Assembly: GCA_963785815.1 (NCBI GenBank)
Contig: CAWAWN010000003.1
Location: forward strand, 1,178,001-1,242,000
Direction of reading: 5' to 3'
Source of the DNA: UBA4742 sp963785815
Lineage (GTDB): Bacteria > Actinomycetota > Acidimicrobiia > Acidimicrobiales > Acidimicrobilacustridaceae
DNA: 64,000 nt
Part shown: one piece after another, positions 27,243-35,962 of the stretch
Layout of the letters: each line of letters starts with the position of its first letter
How positions within the stretch are numbered: the stretch's first letter is position 1
Position numbers and translations under genes: made by a program
Notes under the pieces: model-generated
What the model was told of the DNA's origin: nothing
Seen by the model: only the letters and a program-made list of their open reading frames with translations
Databases searched by the model: none

Positions 27243-28102
27243 CCGCCACCCTCACTGCCGAGCTCCAGCCCGGGCCCGTCGCCGAGCCCGACGACGACGG
27301 CTCGGGTCTGGCCCAGTTGTGGAGAGACACGCTGGTCTACGCCAGCCGCAACATCGCCCACATCCGCCAGATCCCCGAGAAGCTGCTCGACGTCACCGTG
27401 CAGCCGCTCATGTTCGTCCTGCTGTTCGCCTACGTGTTCGGTGGGGCCATCAGCGTGGGCAAGGGCGGGAGCTACCGCGAGTACATCATCGGCGGCATCC
27501 TCATCCAGTCCCTCACCTTCGGGCTGAACGGGCCGGCCACCGCCATCGCCACCGACCTGACCGAGGGGGTCATCGACCGGTTCCGGTCGCTGCCGGCCTC
27601 CCGGGCGTCCTACCTCATGGGCCACTTCCTGGCCGAGCTGGGCGGCATGGTGCTGTCGATCCTGGTGCTGCTGGGGGCCGGGTTGCTGGTCGGGTGGCGC
27701 ACCCACGACGACATCGGCCACTTCGGCGGGGCCATCCTGCTGCTCCTGCTGTTCTCTTCGGCCATGATCTGGATCGGCACCTGGATCGGGTTGTCGGTCC
27801 GTTCGCCCGACGCGGTCATGGGCATCGCCTTCGTGGTGGTCTTCCCGCTCACCTTCCTGAGCAGCGCCTTCGTGCCCATCAACACCCTGCCGTCGGTGCT
27901 CGAGCACATCGCGGCCTGGAACCCGATCAGCGTGATCGTCAACGCCATCCGGTCCCTGTTCGGCAACCCGGTGCCCTACGCCGGGGTGCACGCCTGGCCG
28001 CTGGAGCACCCGGTCCCAGCCGCCTTCGTGTCGTGCTTCGTGATGCTGGCCGTGGCCGTGCCCATGTCGCTGCGGGCCTACCGGTCCCGCACGTCGGACT
28101 GA
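27239..28102 (+). CDS. ABC-2 type permease, DrrB-type
   Basis: This 287-residue membrane protein has six predicted membrane segments (MFVLLFAYVFGGAISV, MVLSILVLLGAGLLVG, ILLLLLFSSAMIWIGTWIGL and others). The family region LTEGVIDRFRSLPASRASYL and VVVFPLTFLSSAFVPINTLP are typical of daunorubicin-resistance DrrB-like exporters. It forms the transmembrane half of the exporter with the preceding ATPase. The substrate is likely a lipophilic compound or lipid, by family only. Confidence 0.92.
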   Translation: MTATLTAELQPGPVAEPDDDGSGLAQLWRDTLVYASRNIAHIRQIPEKLLDVTVQPLMFVLLFAYVFGGAISVGKGGSYREYIIGGILIQSLTFGLNGPATAIATDLTEGVIDRFRSLPASRASYLMGHFLAELGGMVLSILVLLGAGLLVGWRTHDDIGHFGGAILLLLLFSSAMIWIGTWIGLSVRSPDAVMGIAFVVVFPLTFLSSAFVPINTLPSVLEHIAAWNPISVIVNAIRSLFGNPVPYAGVHAWPLEHPVPAAFVSCFVMLAVAVPMSLRAYRSRTSD

Positions 28103-28108
28103 CCCCCG

Positions 28109-28670
28109 GTGGCCGCGCTGGGCCAGCGGGTCGCCGAGGCGGCCTTCGGGCTGGTCCTGAAGGCAGCCGAGGTGTCGGCGGTGCGCGACCTCGGCCCGAT
28201 GCGGCTCATCGAGCTGTCCGGTGCCGACCTGGTGGACCAGCGGTGGACGCCGGGGGACAAGCTGCGCATCCACACCGGCCGGTTCGACCTGCGCACCTAC
28301 ACGCCCATCTCGTCGGATGGCGCGTCCGGGCGGGCGGAGCTGCTGGCGTACGTCCACGGAGACGGTCCCGGCACCGCCGACCGCGGAGCTGTTCGAGCTG
28401 ACCGACGTGTCCGCGAGTCGGCCGGTGCTCGCCGCGTATGGGCTGGGCGCGGCCACCCTGGTGGAGCGCCGAGCGGATGACGGCCACGTGGCCGAGCTGG
28501 TCGAGGTGGTGGCCGAACAGGTGCGTGCGCACCCCGACGCGCCGCTGTGCCTGACCGGTCGGGCGCCGACCATCGCCGCGGTGCGCCGCCACCTCAAGGA
28601 CGTCGGGCTCAGCGACCGGCGCCACCGGGCCAAGGCCTACTGGGACCCGGGCCGCACCGGCCTCGACTGA
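28109..28670 (+). pseudogene. Siderophore-interacting-like FAD protein with an internal deletion and frameshift
   Basis: The first frame (GTG 28109) gives the FAD-binding barrel: EVSAVRDLGPMRLIELSG, LRIHTGRFDLRTYTPIS and LAYVHGDGPGT. The second frame gives the end of the protein: ELFELTDVSASRPVLAAYGL, APTIAAVRRHLKDVGL and AYWDPGRTGLD. Between them, near 28380, the 60-80 residues expected for the start of the NAD(P)-binding half are missing and the frame shifts. About 187 codons remain of a family that is normally about 250 residues. It follows the ABC permease by 6 bp. True decay is more likely here than a single-base error. Confidence 0.7.
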
Positions 28671-28787
28671 CGCTCGGTCGTCGTCAGCCGGCGACGGAAC
28701 GAGCCCCGGTCGCCGGTCCAGATGCCTCGGGATCGGTCAGCCGAGCCCCACCTGAGGCACGGATGGAGCCGATCGCCGGGCCGGACC

Positions 28788-31070
28788 TCAGACAGGTGTG
28801 GGCTCTGGATCGGGGTCGGTCGAACCCGCCGTGGTCAGGTCGACCAGCTCGTCGACGTCGCCCTCGACGTCCAGCGACGGGATGATGCGATCCAGCCACT
28901 TGGGGAACCACCAGTTGACGTTGCCGAGCAGCTCCATGGTCGACGGCACCAGCACCAACCGCACGATGGTGGCGTCGATGAGCACGGCCACGGCCAGGCC
29001 CAACCCGAACACCTTCAACACCCGTAGGTCGCTCACCACGAACGACCCGAACACGCAGAACATGATGGCGGCGGCGGCGGTGATGACCCGAGCCGTCTGG
29101 GCCAGCCCGTCAGCCACGGCGTCGGCGTTGTCGCCGGTTCGGAGCCACTCCTCGCGGATCCGCGACAACAGGAAGACCTCGTAGTCCATGGACAGCCCGA
29201 ACAGGATGGTGAACAACATGATCGGGATCCACGGGTCGATCGGCCCGGTCTTGCCGATGTGCAGCGGTCCGCCCAGCCAACCCCACTGGAACACGGCCAC
29301 CATGACGCCGTACGCCGCCCCGATCGACAGCAGGTTCATGATGGCGGCCTTGATGGGCACGGCGATCGAGCGGAACACGGCCATCAGCAGCAGGAACGAC
29401 AGCAGCACCACCACGCCGATCACCAGGGGCAGCCGCCCCGACAACGAGGTGGCCGAGTCGATGCCGGCGGCGGTGATCCCGCCCACCAGGGCGGTCACGC
29501 CCGTGCCCTGGGTGGCGGCGGGGATGACGTCGTTGCGCAGGTGGTGGACCAGCGAGGCCGTCTTCGTGCTCTCGGGCGAGGTCTTGGGGATGACGATGAC
29601 CACCGAGGCCTGGCCCGAGGCGTTGAGCTGGGCCGGGGCGACCAGGGCCACGCCCGGCGCCGCCTTGAGCCCGGCCTCGAGCTTGGCCGTGGCTGCGGCC
29701 GCGTCGGCCTGGCTCAGGTGGCCCAGGTCGACGGCCACCACCAGGGGTCCGTTGCTGCCCGGGCCGAAGCCCTGAGCCAGCAGGTCGTAGGCCTGGCGGG
29801 TGGTGAAGGCGGTGGGATCGTTGCCCGAGTCGGTGAACAACAGGTTGAGCGACAGCATGGGGATGGCCAGCGCCAGCAGCACGACCAGGGCGATGATGGC
29901 CGCCGGCCAGGGGCGACGTTGGATGACCCGGCTCCAGCGGTACCAGGCCGAGTGGTGGTTGCGCATGGGATCAGCATCCACGTGCAGGAACGGGATCTTG
30001 AAACGGTCGATGTTGGTGCCCACGAAGCCCAGGAAGGCGGGCAGCAGCGTGAGCGCCGCGATCATCACGAACACGACGGCGGCGATGGCGCCGAAGGCCA
30101 GGCCGTAGACGAACGGCTGGTTCATCAACAGCATGCCCAGCAGCGAGATGACCACGGTGGTGCCGGCGAAGAGCACGGCACGGCCCGACGTGTCCAGGGC
30201 GCGCACGGCCGCGCCCCGGGGGTCACGGCCCTCGGCCAGGCCCTGGCGGTAGCGGGTGACGATGAACAGCGCGTAGTCGATGCCCACCCCGATGCCGATC
30301 ATCGCCGCCAGCTCGGTTCCGAAGGTGGGCACGATCAGCACACGGCTGATGAGCCCGACCACAGCCACCCCCGCGCCGATGCCGAACAGGGCGGTGACGA
30401 TGGGCAGGCCCATGGCGATGAACGAGCCGAAGGCCACCAGCAGGATGATGATGGCGGCCAGGATGCCGATGCCCTCGGAGGCGCCGAACGTGGGCTGCTC
30501 GGTGGCCGAGATCGGTTGGCCGCCCAGCTGCACGTCGAAGCCGTCGGCCCGGCCCGCCTCGGCCGTGTCCACGATCTTCTGGATGTCCGAGGTGGGGATG
30601 TCCTGGGCCAACCTGTCGAGCTGGACGGTGGCGTAGGCGATGTGGCCGTCGGGGCTCACCTGGAACTGGCCGGCCGGCGTGGTCGGGCTGGTCACCCCGC
30701 TCACGTGGGGAAGGGTCGCGACCTGCTTCACCACCTGGTCGATGCGGGCCTGGTTGGCCGCATCGCTGATGGGGGCGGTGGTGTGGAACACGATCTGGGC
30801 GGTGTCGCCGGCCTGGCTGGGGAACTGCTGCTTCAGGAAGGTCTGGGCCCGAGCCGACTCGGAGTTGCCCCCGCTGAACTTGTTCTGGAAGTCCGAGCCG
30901 ACCACTTGGGAGACGACGGTCAGGAGGATCAGCACCGCGAACCACAGGAGCAGCACGCGCTTGCGGTGGTCGAAGCTCCAGCCCGACAGCCGAGCCAGCG
31001 CACCCGGGCCCGTTCGGCGGGTCGAGGTGGATGTCGGTTCCTCGATGACGTCCTGCCTGTTAGAATTCAT
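28788..31070 (-). CDS. MMPL-family RND transporter
   Basis: This 760-residue membrane protein has the MMPL layout: first membrane helix RVLLLWFAVLILLTVVSQVV, a large extracellular loop, five helices, then the same pattern repeated. Proton-relay regions are IGIGVGIDYALFIVTRYR and LFGLSMDYEVFLLSRIREE. MMPL proteins export lipids or drugs. The ATG at 31070 (MNSNRQDVIEE) is chosen over earlier in-frame codons because the cytosolic leader then has normal length. A dyad overlaps this start. The divergent TetR gene is its likely repressor. Confidence 0.93.
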   Translation of the reverse strand: MNSNRQDVIEEPTSTSTRRTGPGALARLSGWSFDHRKRVLLLWFAVLILLTVVSQVVGSDFQNKFSGGNSESARAQTFLKQQFPSQAGDTAQIVFHTTAPISDAANQARIDQVVKQVATLPHVSGVTSPTTPAGQFQVSPDGHIAYATVQLDRLAQDIPTSDIQKIVDTAEAGRADGFDVQLGGQPISATEQPTFGASEGIGILAAIIILLVAFGSFIAMGLPIVTALFGIGAGVAVVGLISRVLIVPTFGTELAAMIGIGVGIDYALFIVTRYRQGLAEGRDPRGAAVRALDTSGRAVLFAGTTVVISLLGMLLMNQPFVYGLAFGAIAAVVFVMIAALTLLPAFLGFVGTNIDRFKIPFLHVDADPMRNHHSAWYRWSRVIQRRPWPAAIIALVVLLALAIPMLSLNLLFTDSGNDPTAFTTRQAYDLLAQGFGPGSNGPLVVAVDLGHLSQADAAAATAKLEAGLKAAPGVALVAPAQLNASGQASVVIVIPKTSPESTKTASLVHHLRNDVIPAATQGTGVTALVGGITAAGIDSATSLSGRLPLVIGVVVLLSFLLLMAVFRSIAVPIKAAIMNLLSIGAAYGVMVAVFQWGWLGGPLHIGKTGPIDPWIPIMLFTILFGLSMDYEVFLLSRIREEWLRTGDNADAVADGLAQTARVITAAAAIMFCVFGSFVVSDLRVLKVFGLGLAVAVLIDATIVRLVLVPSTMELLGNVNWWFPKWLDRIIPSLDVEGDVDELVDLTTAGSTDPDPEPTPV

Positions 31071-31079
31071 CAGTGATGA
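31067..31079. promoter_or_regulatory. TetR operator between MMPL and TetR genes
   Basis: TCATCAGTGATGA is a dyad with perfect 6-bp arms around one base, overlapping the MMPL start codon. It is the best operator candidate for the divergent TetR protein at 31156. Confidence 0.55.
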
Positions 31080-31155
31080 GTTGTAACACGATGCGGCTGA
31101 TCTGTGAACCACCTGTGGATGTGACACATGACCGCAGGGCCGGGCGAGGTCGTCG

Positions 31156-31788
31156 ATGATGGTCGAGAAGGGGCGCCGCCCCGGCAAGCGCGACACCCGG
31201 ACCGAGATCATCGAGGCCGCCCGGCGCGTGTTCGGCCAGGTGGGCTACGACCGGGCCAGCCTGCGCTCGATCGCGGCCGAGGCGGGGGTGGACCCGGCCC
31301 TGATCCACCACTACTTCGAGGGCGGAAAGCCGATCCTGTTCGCCGAGAGCATGCACCTGGGCCGCGACCCGCACCGGGTGGTCACCGAGGTCGCCGAGCT
31401 GGCGGGGCGGGAGCCCGGTCCCGGCTCGGCGGCGACGCTGGGCCAGCTCATCGTGGACGGGTTCCTGCACATGTGGGACTCGGCCGACGCCGATGCCGGC
31501 GTGGCCCCCGGCACCTCGTTCGTGACCTTCGTGCAGGCCGCCTCGGCCTCTCCGGCCGCAGCCGACGCCGTCCGCGAGTTCCTGGCCGAGCGCATCTGGT
31601 CCAAGGCCGCGACCGAGGGCATCCCCACCGAACACCGCCAGCGCAACCAGTCGCTGGTGGCCTCCCAGCTGATGGGTCTCGGGTTCGCGCGCTACGTGCT
31701 GCGCCTCGACGCCCTGGCGGACGCATCGGCCGACGACCTGGCCGCCTGGGTCGGGCCCACCCTCGACCGCTACATCACCAGCGACTGA
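31156..31788 (+). CDS. TetR/AcrR-family regulator of the MMPL transporter
   Basis: A 210-residue regulator with the HTH TEIIEAARRVFGQVGYDRAS, LRSIAAEAGVDPALIHHYFE and a C-terminal domain resembling TetR_C_33-type (GLGFARYVLRLDALA). GGKPILFAES replaces the usual GSKEELFxA. It is divergent from the MMPL transporter, with 85 bp between them and a dyad at the MMPL start, so it likely represses that transporter. The start is ATG 31156; ATG 31159 is equally possible. Confidence 0.9.
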   Translation: MMVEKGRRPGKRDTRTEIIEAARRVFGQVGYDRASLRSIAAEAGVDPALIHHYFEGGKPILFAESMHLGRDPHRVVTEVAELAGREPGPGSAATLGQLIVDGFLHMWDSADADAGVAPGTSFVTFVQAASASPAAADAVREFLAERIWSKAATEGIPTEHRQRNQSLVASQLMGLGFARYVLRLDALADASADDLAAWVGPTLDRYITSD

Positions 31789-31794
31789 CGCTCC

Positions 31795-31908
31795 GGGCGG
31801 TCACGTCGGTCCTCCGACCGCGACGTCGGTCGTCAGGCGCCGTGGGCGGTCACGTCGGTCCTCCGACTGCGACGTCGGCCGTCAGGCGCCGTGGGCGGTC
31901 ACGTCGGT
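31795..31908. repeat. 49-bp tandem repeat duplicating the fucosidase 3' end
   Basis: Units begin at 31795, 31844 and 31893 (the last 16 nt long), with two or three substitutions between copies. The right-hand copy includes the last fucosidase codons and stop (31882-31884); the outer copies repeat that end outside the gene, toward the TetR 3' end. Confidence 0.85.
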
Positions 31909-33330
31909 GAGGGCGACGGTCGTGGGCAGTTCGGGATCGAGCGGCGTGTCGAGGGTGATCCCCAGACCTCGGCCGTCGTGCTCCCAATCCAGTGGGAGGC
32001 CGCTGGCGGTGGCCACGGTTGTGGTCGCAGTGGTGGCCACCTCGGCCAGCGTCACCGAGGTGATCCCCGGCTCGGCCGACCGCAGGTGGGCGAACAGCTG
32101 CCGGTCGCGGGCCGTGTATCGCACCTCGGCCGGTCCCGACCGGTCACCCGGCGTCACCCAGGGACGGGTGGCGGCCAGCGCCGATCCAGCGTGGGCGGTG
32201 AGCTCGGCCAACCAGTCGAGGCGCTGGGCCTGGGCGGGGGCGATCTGGGCGTCCACGCCACGAGGCCCGACGTTGAGCAGCAGGTTGCCGCCCTTGGCCA
32301 CGATGTCCACCCACGACCACAGCAGGTCGCGGCGCGACAGGAAGTCGTTCTCGTCGGACTGCTCGTTGTGCCCGAAGCTGGCGTCGATGCCCCGCACGCA
32401 CTCCCAGGGGGTCGACTGGATCTTGTCGAAGGTCGTGTACTCGGGGGTGCGGACGTCGAACAGCGGTGGCTTCGGAGGCACGATGCCCTTGTCGGCCTTG
32501 GCCGAGCGGGCCGCGGCCGCATCCAGCAGCCAGCGGGCCGGAGCGGTGCTGCCCACCACCCAGGCCGGTGAGCGAGGCATGAAGCGGTCGTTCACCACAC
32601 CCTCGGGCACCGCCCGGTAGTAGTCGGCCAGCAGGGCGGCCAGCTTGGGCGTGGACGCCGGCCAGGAGATGTCGTTCCACAGCACGCTCGGTCGGTATCG
32701 GTCGATCAGCTCTCGCACCTGGGCCTCGGCATAGGCGGGGTAGTCGCCGCCGGGCTGGGCCAGCACCAGGTCGCTGAAGGTGCCGAGCGGGTGGTCGTTG
32801 AACGTCCAGTCCAGGCCGCCCGAGTAGTAGACGCCGAAGCGCATCCCCTGCCCCCGCACCGCCTCGGCCAGTTCGCCCACCACATCGCGCTCGGAGACCA
32901 ACCCCGACACGTGCGGGTTGCGAACCTGGGTGGGCCACAGGCAGTAGCCGTCGTGGTGCTTGGTGACCAGCACCACGTAGCGGGCGCCGGTGGCCGCGAA
33001 GCGCCGGGCCCAGTCGTCGGGATCCCAGCTGGCCAGACCGTCCTCCCAGTCCCGGGCGAACAGGTTGTAGGGCCGGTCGCCGTAGGTGGCGCGGTGGTGC
33101 TCGGCCACCGGGCTCTGGGGGAAGGCCAGCGAGTTCTGGTACCACTCGGCGTAGGGCGACCAGGCCAGCGCGTCGGGCCGTCGTTCGGCCAGCAGCTCGG
33201 CCATGTCCACCCCGACAGGGGCGAAGGCGGGCACCGAGGCCGGAGTCCAGTGGATGAAGATGCCCAGCTTGGCGTCGGACCACCAGGCGGGGACGCGGTG
33301 GCGCCTGACTTGGCGCACGACGTTGGCCAT
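31882..33330 (-). CDS. Alpha-L-fucosidase, glycoside hydrolase family 29
   Basis: This 482-residue GH29 enzyme hydrolyses alpha-L-fucosides with retention. The barrel begins VPAWWSDAKLGIFIHWTPAS, then TGARYVVLVTKHHDGYCLW and MRFGVYYSGGLDWTFND. The catalytic nucleophile is the Asp in SVLWNDISWP. IVAKGGNLLLNVGPR is another family hallmark, and a C-terminal beta-sandwich follows. No signal peptide is seen, so it is probably cytoplasmic and acts on imported oligosaccharides. TAGCGT lies 6 nt before the ATG. No other carbohydrate genes are adjacent. Confidence 0.93.
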   Translation of the reverse strand: MANVVRQVRRHRVPAWWSDAKLGIFIHWTPASVPAFAPVGVDMAELLAERRPDALAWSPYAEWYQNSLAFPQSPVAEHHRATYGDRPYNLFARDWEDGLASWDPDDWARRFAATGARYVVLVTKHHDGYCLWPTQVRNPHVSGLVSERDVVGELAEAVRGQGMRFGVYYSGGLDWTFNDHPLGTFSDLVLAQPGGDYPAYAEAQVRELIDRYRPSVLWNDISWPASTPKLAALLADYYRAVPEGVVNDRFMPRSPAWVVGSTAPARWLLDAAAARSAKADKGIVPPKPPLFDVRTPEYTTFDKIQSTPWECVRGIDASFGHNEQSDENDFLSRRDLLWSWVDIVAKGGNLLLNVGPRGVDAQIAPAQAQRLDWLAELTAHAGSALAATRPWVTPGDRSGPAEVRYTARDRQLFAHLRSAEPGITSVTLAEVATTATTTVATASGLPLDWEHDGRGLGITLDTPLDPELPTTVALTDVTAHGA

Positions 33331-33363
33331 CCCCCGACGCTAACGGACCCGCTCGTCTCGAAA

Positions 33364-33414
33364 CCGACCCGTGAAATGCGCGAAACGGCACAGCCAAAGA
33401 TGCCCAATTTGCGG
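33364..33414 (-). repeat. Dispersed promoter-proximal element, copy 2
   Basis: On the minus strand this reads GGGCATCTTTGGC, then GTTTCGCGCATTTC and GGGTC, matching 2258-2302. It lies 34-84 nt upstream of the fucosidase start, in the same orientation as that gene. Confidence 0.6.
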
Positions 33415-33444
33415 GGCAATTTCCGAGCGGCCGGCGAGGTGGGC

Positions 33445-35085
33445 TCAGTCGGCGTCGAGGGCCTGTTCGCGGGCCCAGCGGTAGTCGGCCTTGCCGGCCG
33501 GGCTGCGCACCACCCGGTCCACGAACACGATGTGCTTGGGGAGCTTGTAGCGGGCCAGGTGCCGCTCGCTCTCGGCCAGCAGGTCCTCGGCGGTGGCGGT
33601 GGCCCCGTCGCGCAGCTGCACCACGGCTACCACCTCGTTGCCCCACCGCTCGCTGGGACGTCCGGCCACCACCGCGTCGTACACGGCCGGGTGGGCCATG
33701 AGGGCGGCCTCCACCTCCTCGGCGAAGATCTTCTCGCCGCCGGAGTTGATGGTCACCGAGTCGCGACCCTGCAGGTCGACCAGTCCCTCCGGGGTGTAGC
33801 GGGCCCGGTCACCGGGCACCGAGTAGCGCACGCCGTCGAGCACGGGGAAGGTGCGTGCCGTCTTGGCCTCGTCTCCCAGGTAGCCGAGGGGCACGCGGCC
33901 TCGTTGGGCCAGCCAGCCCAGCTCGTCCGAGCTCGGGTCGACCACCGCGGTCATGTCCTCGTCGACGATGCACATGCCCGGCCCGGGTGTGAAGGTGCCG
34001 GTCGACACCACCGAGGCGGCGCCCGAGATCTGGGTGGCCTGCTGGCCCGTCTCCGAGGCGCCCAGCCCGTCGAGCAGCCCCATGTCCGGGAGCAGCTCGA
34101 GGAAGCGCTGCTTGACCGGGGCGCTGAGGGCGGCCCCGCCGCTGACCATCATGATCATCGACCCCAGGTCGTAGTGGTGGCGCTCGAGCTCGTCGAGCAA
34201 CGGCCGCCCGAAGGCGTCACCCACGATGAGCAGGATGTTCACCTTCTCGGCCTCGATGGTCGACCACACCAGCGCCGGGTCGAGGGTCTGGGTGCGAGCC
34301 GGAAGGACCAGGGTGTTGCCCGCGCTGAGCGCGTTGAGGGCCAGCCAGTGGGCGGCACCGTGCATGAACGGCGGAGCCGGCATCATGCGCACGCCGCCGT
34401 TGCGCGCGTTCTCCACGATCTCGTCCAGGCCGGACCACTCCCGGCCCGTCCCGATCTCCCGCCCGCCCAGAGCCGCCGGGTAGATGTCGCCCTGGCGCCA
34501 CAGCACGCCCTTGGGCATGCCGGTGGTGCCGCCGGTGTAGAGCATGTAGAGGTCGTCGGGCCGCGGCGTCACCTCCGGAGGATCCGCCGACGCGCCGGCC
34601 AGGGCCTCCTCGTACCAGCGGGCGCCCGGCAGCAGGTCGTGCCCCGAGTCGTCCTGGACCTGCAGGAGCAGCTCCAGGTCGGGCAGGTCGGCACGCACCT
34701 CCTCGAGGACGGGCGCGAAGGTCGAGTGGTAGACGACCCCGCGGGCCCGGCTGTCGGCCAGCAGGTAGCGCAGCTCCTCGGACACGTAGCGGTAGTTGAC
34801 GTTGAAGGGCGCGGCTCGGGCGCGGTAGGCGCCGAGCATGCCCTCCAGGTACTCGTTGCCGTTGTGGAGGTAGAGGGCCAGGTGGTCCTGGCCCGACTGC
34901 CAGCCCTGGAGCTGGTCGCGCTCGGCGCGCACCGTGAAGCCGGCGTCGAGCAGGACGTGGGCCAGCTGGCGGGTGCGCCGGGCCAGTTGGGCGTAGGTGA
35001 TGCGCCGCTCGCCGAAGACGATGGCCTCGCGGTCGCCGACGGCCGCCGACACCGCGTCGTAGATGTCGGCCAGGTTGCGGTCCAT
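33445..35085 (-). CDS. Acyl-CoA synthetase (FadD-type, resembling FadD19)
   Basis: This 546-residue adenylate-forming enzyme activates a carboxylic acid with ATP and CoA. It has the P-loop LYTGGTTGMPKGV, MMPAPPFMHGAAHW, LGASETGQ, YSVPGDRARYTPEGLVDLQG, SGGEKIFAEEVEAALMAHP and the catalytic Lys in RSPAGKADYRW. The motif set resembles the FadD17/FadD19 group, some members of which activate sterol side chains or long-chain acids. It follows a MaoC dehydratase gene by 13 bp on the same strand. That suggests a two-gene operon for catabolism. Exact substrate is inference. Confidence 0.88.
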   Translation of the reverse strand: MDRNLADIYDAVSAAVGDREAIVFGERRITYAQLARRTRQLAHVLLDAGFTVRAERDQLQGWQSGQDHLALYLHNGNEYLEGMLGAYRARAAPFNVNYRYVSEELRYLLADSRARGVVYHSTFAPVLEEVRADLPDLELLLQVQDDSGHDLLPGARWYEEALAGASADPPEVTPRPDDLYMLYTGGTTGMPKGVLWRQGDIYPAALGGREIGTGREWSGLDEIVENARNGGVRMMPAPPFMHGAAHWLALNALSAGNTLVLPARTQTLDPALVWSTIEAEKVNILLIVGDAFGRPLLDELERHHYDLGSMIMMVSGGAALSAPVKQRFLELLPDMGLLDGLGASETGQQATQISGAASVVSTGTFTPGPGMCIVDEDMTAVVDPSSDELGWLAQRGRVPLGYLGDEAKTARTFPVLDGVRYSVPGDRARYTPEGLVDLQGRDSVTINSGGEKIFAEEVEAALMAHPAVYDAVVAGRPSERWGNEVVAVVQLRDGATATAEDLLAESERHLARYKLPKHIVFVDRVVRSPAGKADYRWAREQALDAD

Positions 35086-35098
35086 CCCGCCGGGGACG

Positions 35099-35554
35099 CT
35101 ACTCGTAGTAGCGGAAGATGATCTCGGCCACGCACGAGGGCTTGGGCGCCCCCTCGACCTCGAAGGTGAAGACCATCGTCACCTGCGCGCCGCCCGAGAC
35201 GTCCTCGACCGAGGCCAGCTCGGCACCCAGGCGCAGCTTCGACCCGACCGGCACCGGCGACGGGAACCGCACCTTGCCCGCGCCGTAGTTGACGGCCATG
35301 GAGATGCCCTTGACCGACAGGATCTGGGGCATGAGCTGCGGGCCGAGCGACAGCGTCAGGTAGCCGTGGGCGATGGGTCCACCGAAGGGGCCGGACTTGG
35401 CCCGCTCAGGGTCGACGTGGATCCACTGGTGGTCACCGGTGGCATCCGCGAACAGGTTGACCTGCTCCTGGGTGATCTCGATCCAGTCGCTGTAGCCGAG
35501 GTGCTGGCCGACCTTCTCGCGCAGCCCTGCGATGCCCTGCACAGTGGTAGTCAT
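35099..35554 (-). CDS. MaoC-family dehydratase (R-specific enoyl-CoA hydratase type)
   Basis: A 151-residue single hotdog-fold protein. The hydratase-2 motif is FADATGDHQWIHVDPERA with the catalytic Asp/His pair, followed by GPFGGPIAHGYLTLSL. Proteins of this type (NodN/HtdZ-like) hydrate trans-2-enoyl-CoA to (R)-3-hydroxyacyl-CoA. It sits directly upstream of the acyl-CoA synthetase in one transcript and probably acts on the same substrate. Confidence 0.92.
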   Translation of the reverse strand: MTTTVQGIAGLREKVGQHLGYSDWIEITQEQVNLFADATGDHQWIHVDPERAKSGPFGGPIAHGYLTLSLGPQLMPQILSVKGISMAVNYGAGKVRFPSPVPVGSKLRLGAELASVEDVSGGAQVTMVFTFEVEGAPKPSCVAEIIFRYYE

Positions 35555-35608
35555 GGCGCGATCATGCCCCGACCCCGACCCGTGGAACCAGCCCGAGGGC
35601 GACCGGCG

Positions 35609-35962
35609 CTAGCGGAACCAGATCTTCTGGTACTGCCGGCTCATGGGGTGCACCAGCAGTGCGACCAACACGACCGGGAACAAGAAGTTGAGGATCACCG
35701 TCAGGCTGAACAGCTGGCCCAGCCCGCTCGTGATGATGCGCAGCAACGGGTACAGGGCGATGGCCGAGGTGCCCACGGCCAGGTAGTAGCCCCACCGCTT
35801 CTCGTTGGCGATGCCCAGGCCGCCGGCCACCTGGCCTACGGCCACCAGGAGCAACAGCGGGTTGATGGTCAGGACGTTGAAGAAGGCCTCGATGTAGAGC
35901 AGGAACGTCGCCATGTAGAGGGTCTGGGGCTGCGACGGGTTCGTCCAGCGGCGAGTCTCCAT
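35609..35962 (-). CDS. Small integral membrane protein, unknown
   Basis: A 117-residue protein with four predicted membrane segments (LYMATFLLYIEAFFNVL, PLLLLVAVGQVAGGLGIA, YYLAVGTSAIALYPLL and LFSLTVILNFLFPVVLVALL). I do not recognise a family. The start ATG 35962 is supported by CAGACT 7 nt upstream and a 15-bp dyad over that box. It overlaps by 2 nt the start proposed for the divergent nucleotidyltransferase, so at least one of those two starts may be wrong. Confidence 0.75.
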   Translation of the reverse strand: METRRWTNPSQPQTLYMATFLLYIEAFFNVLTINPLLLLVAVGQVAGGLGIANEKRWGYYLAVGTSAIALYPLLRIITSGLGQLFSLTVILNFLFPVVLVALLVHPMSRQYQKIWFR

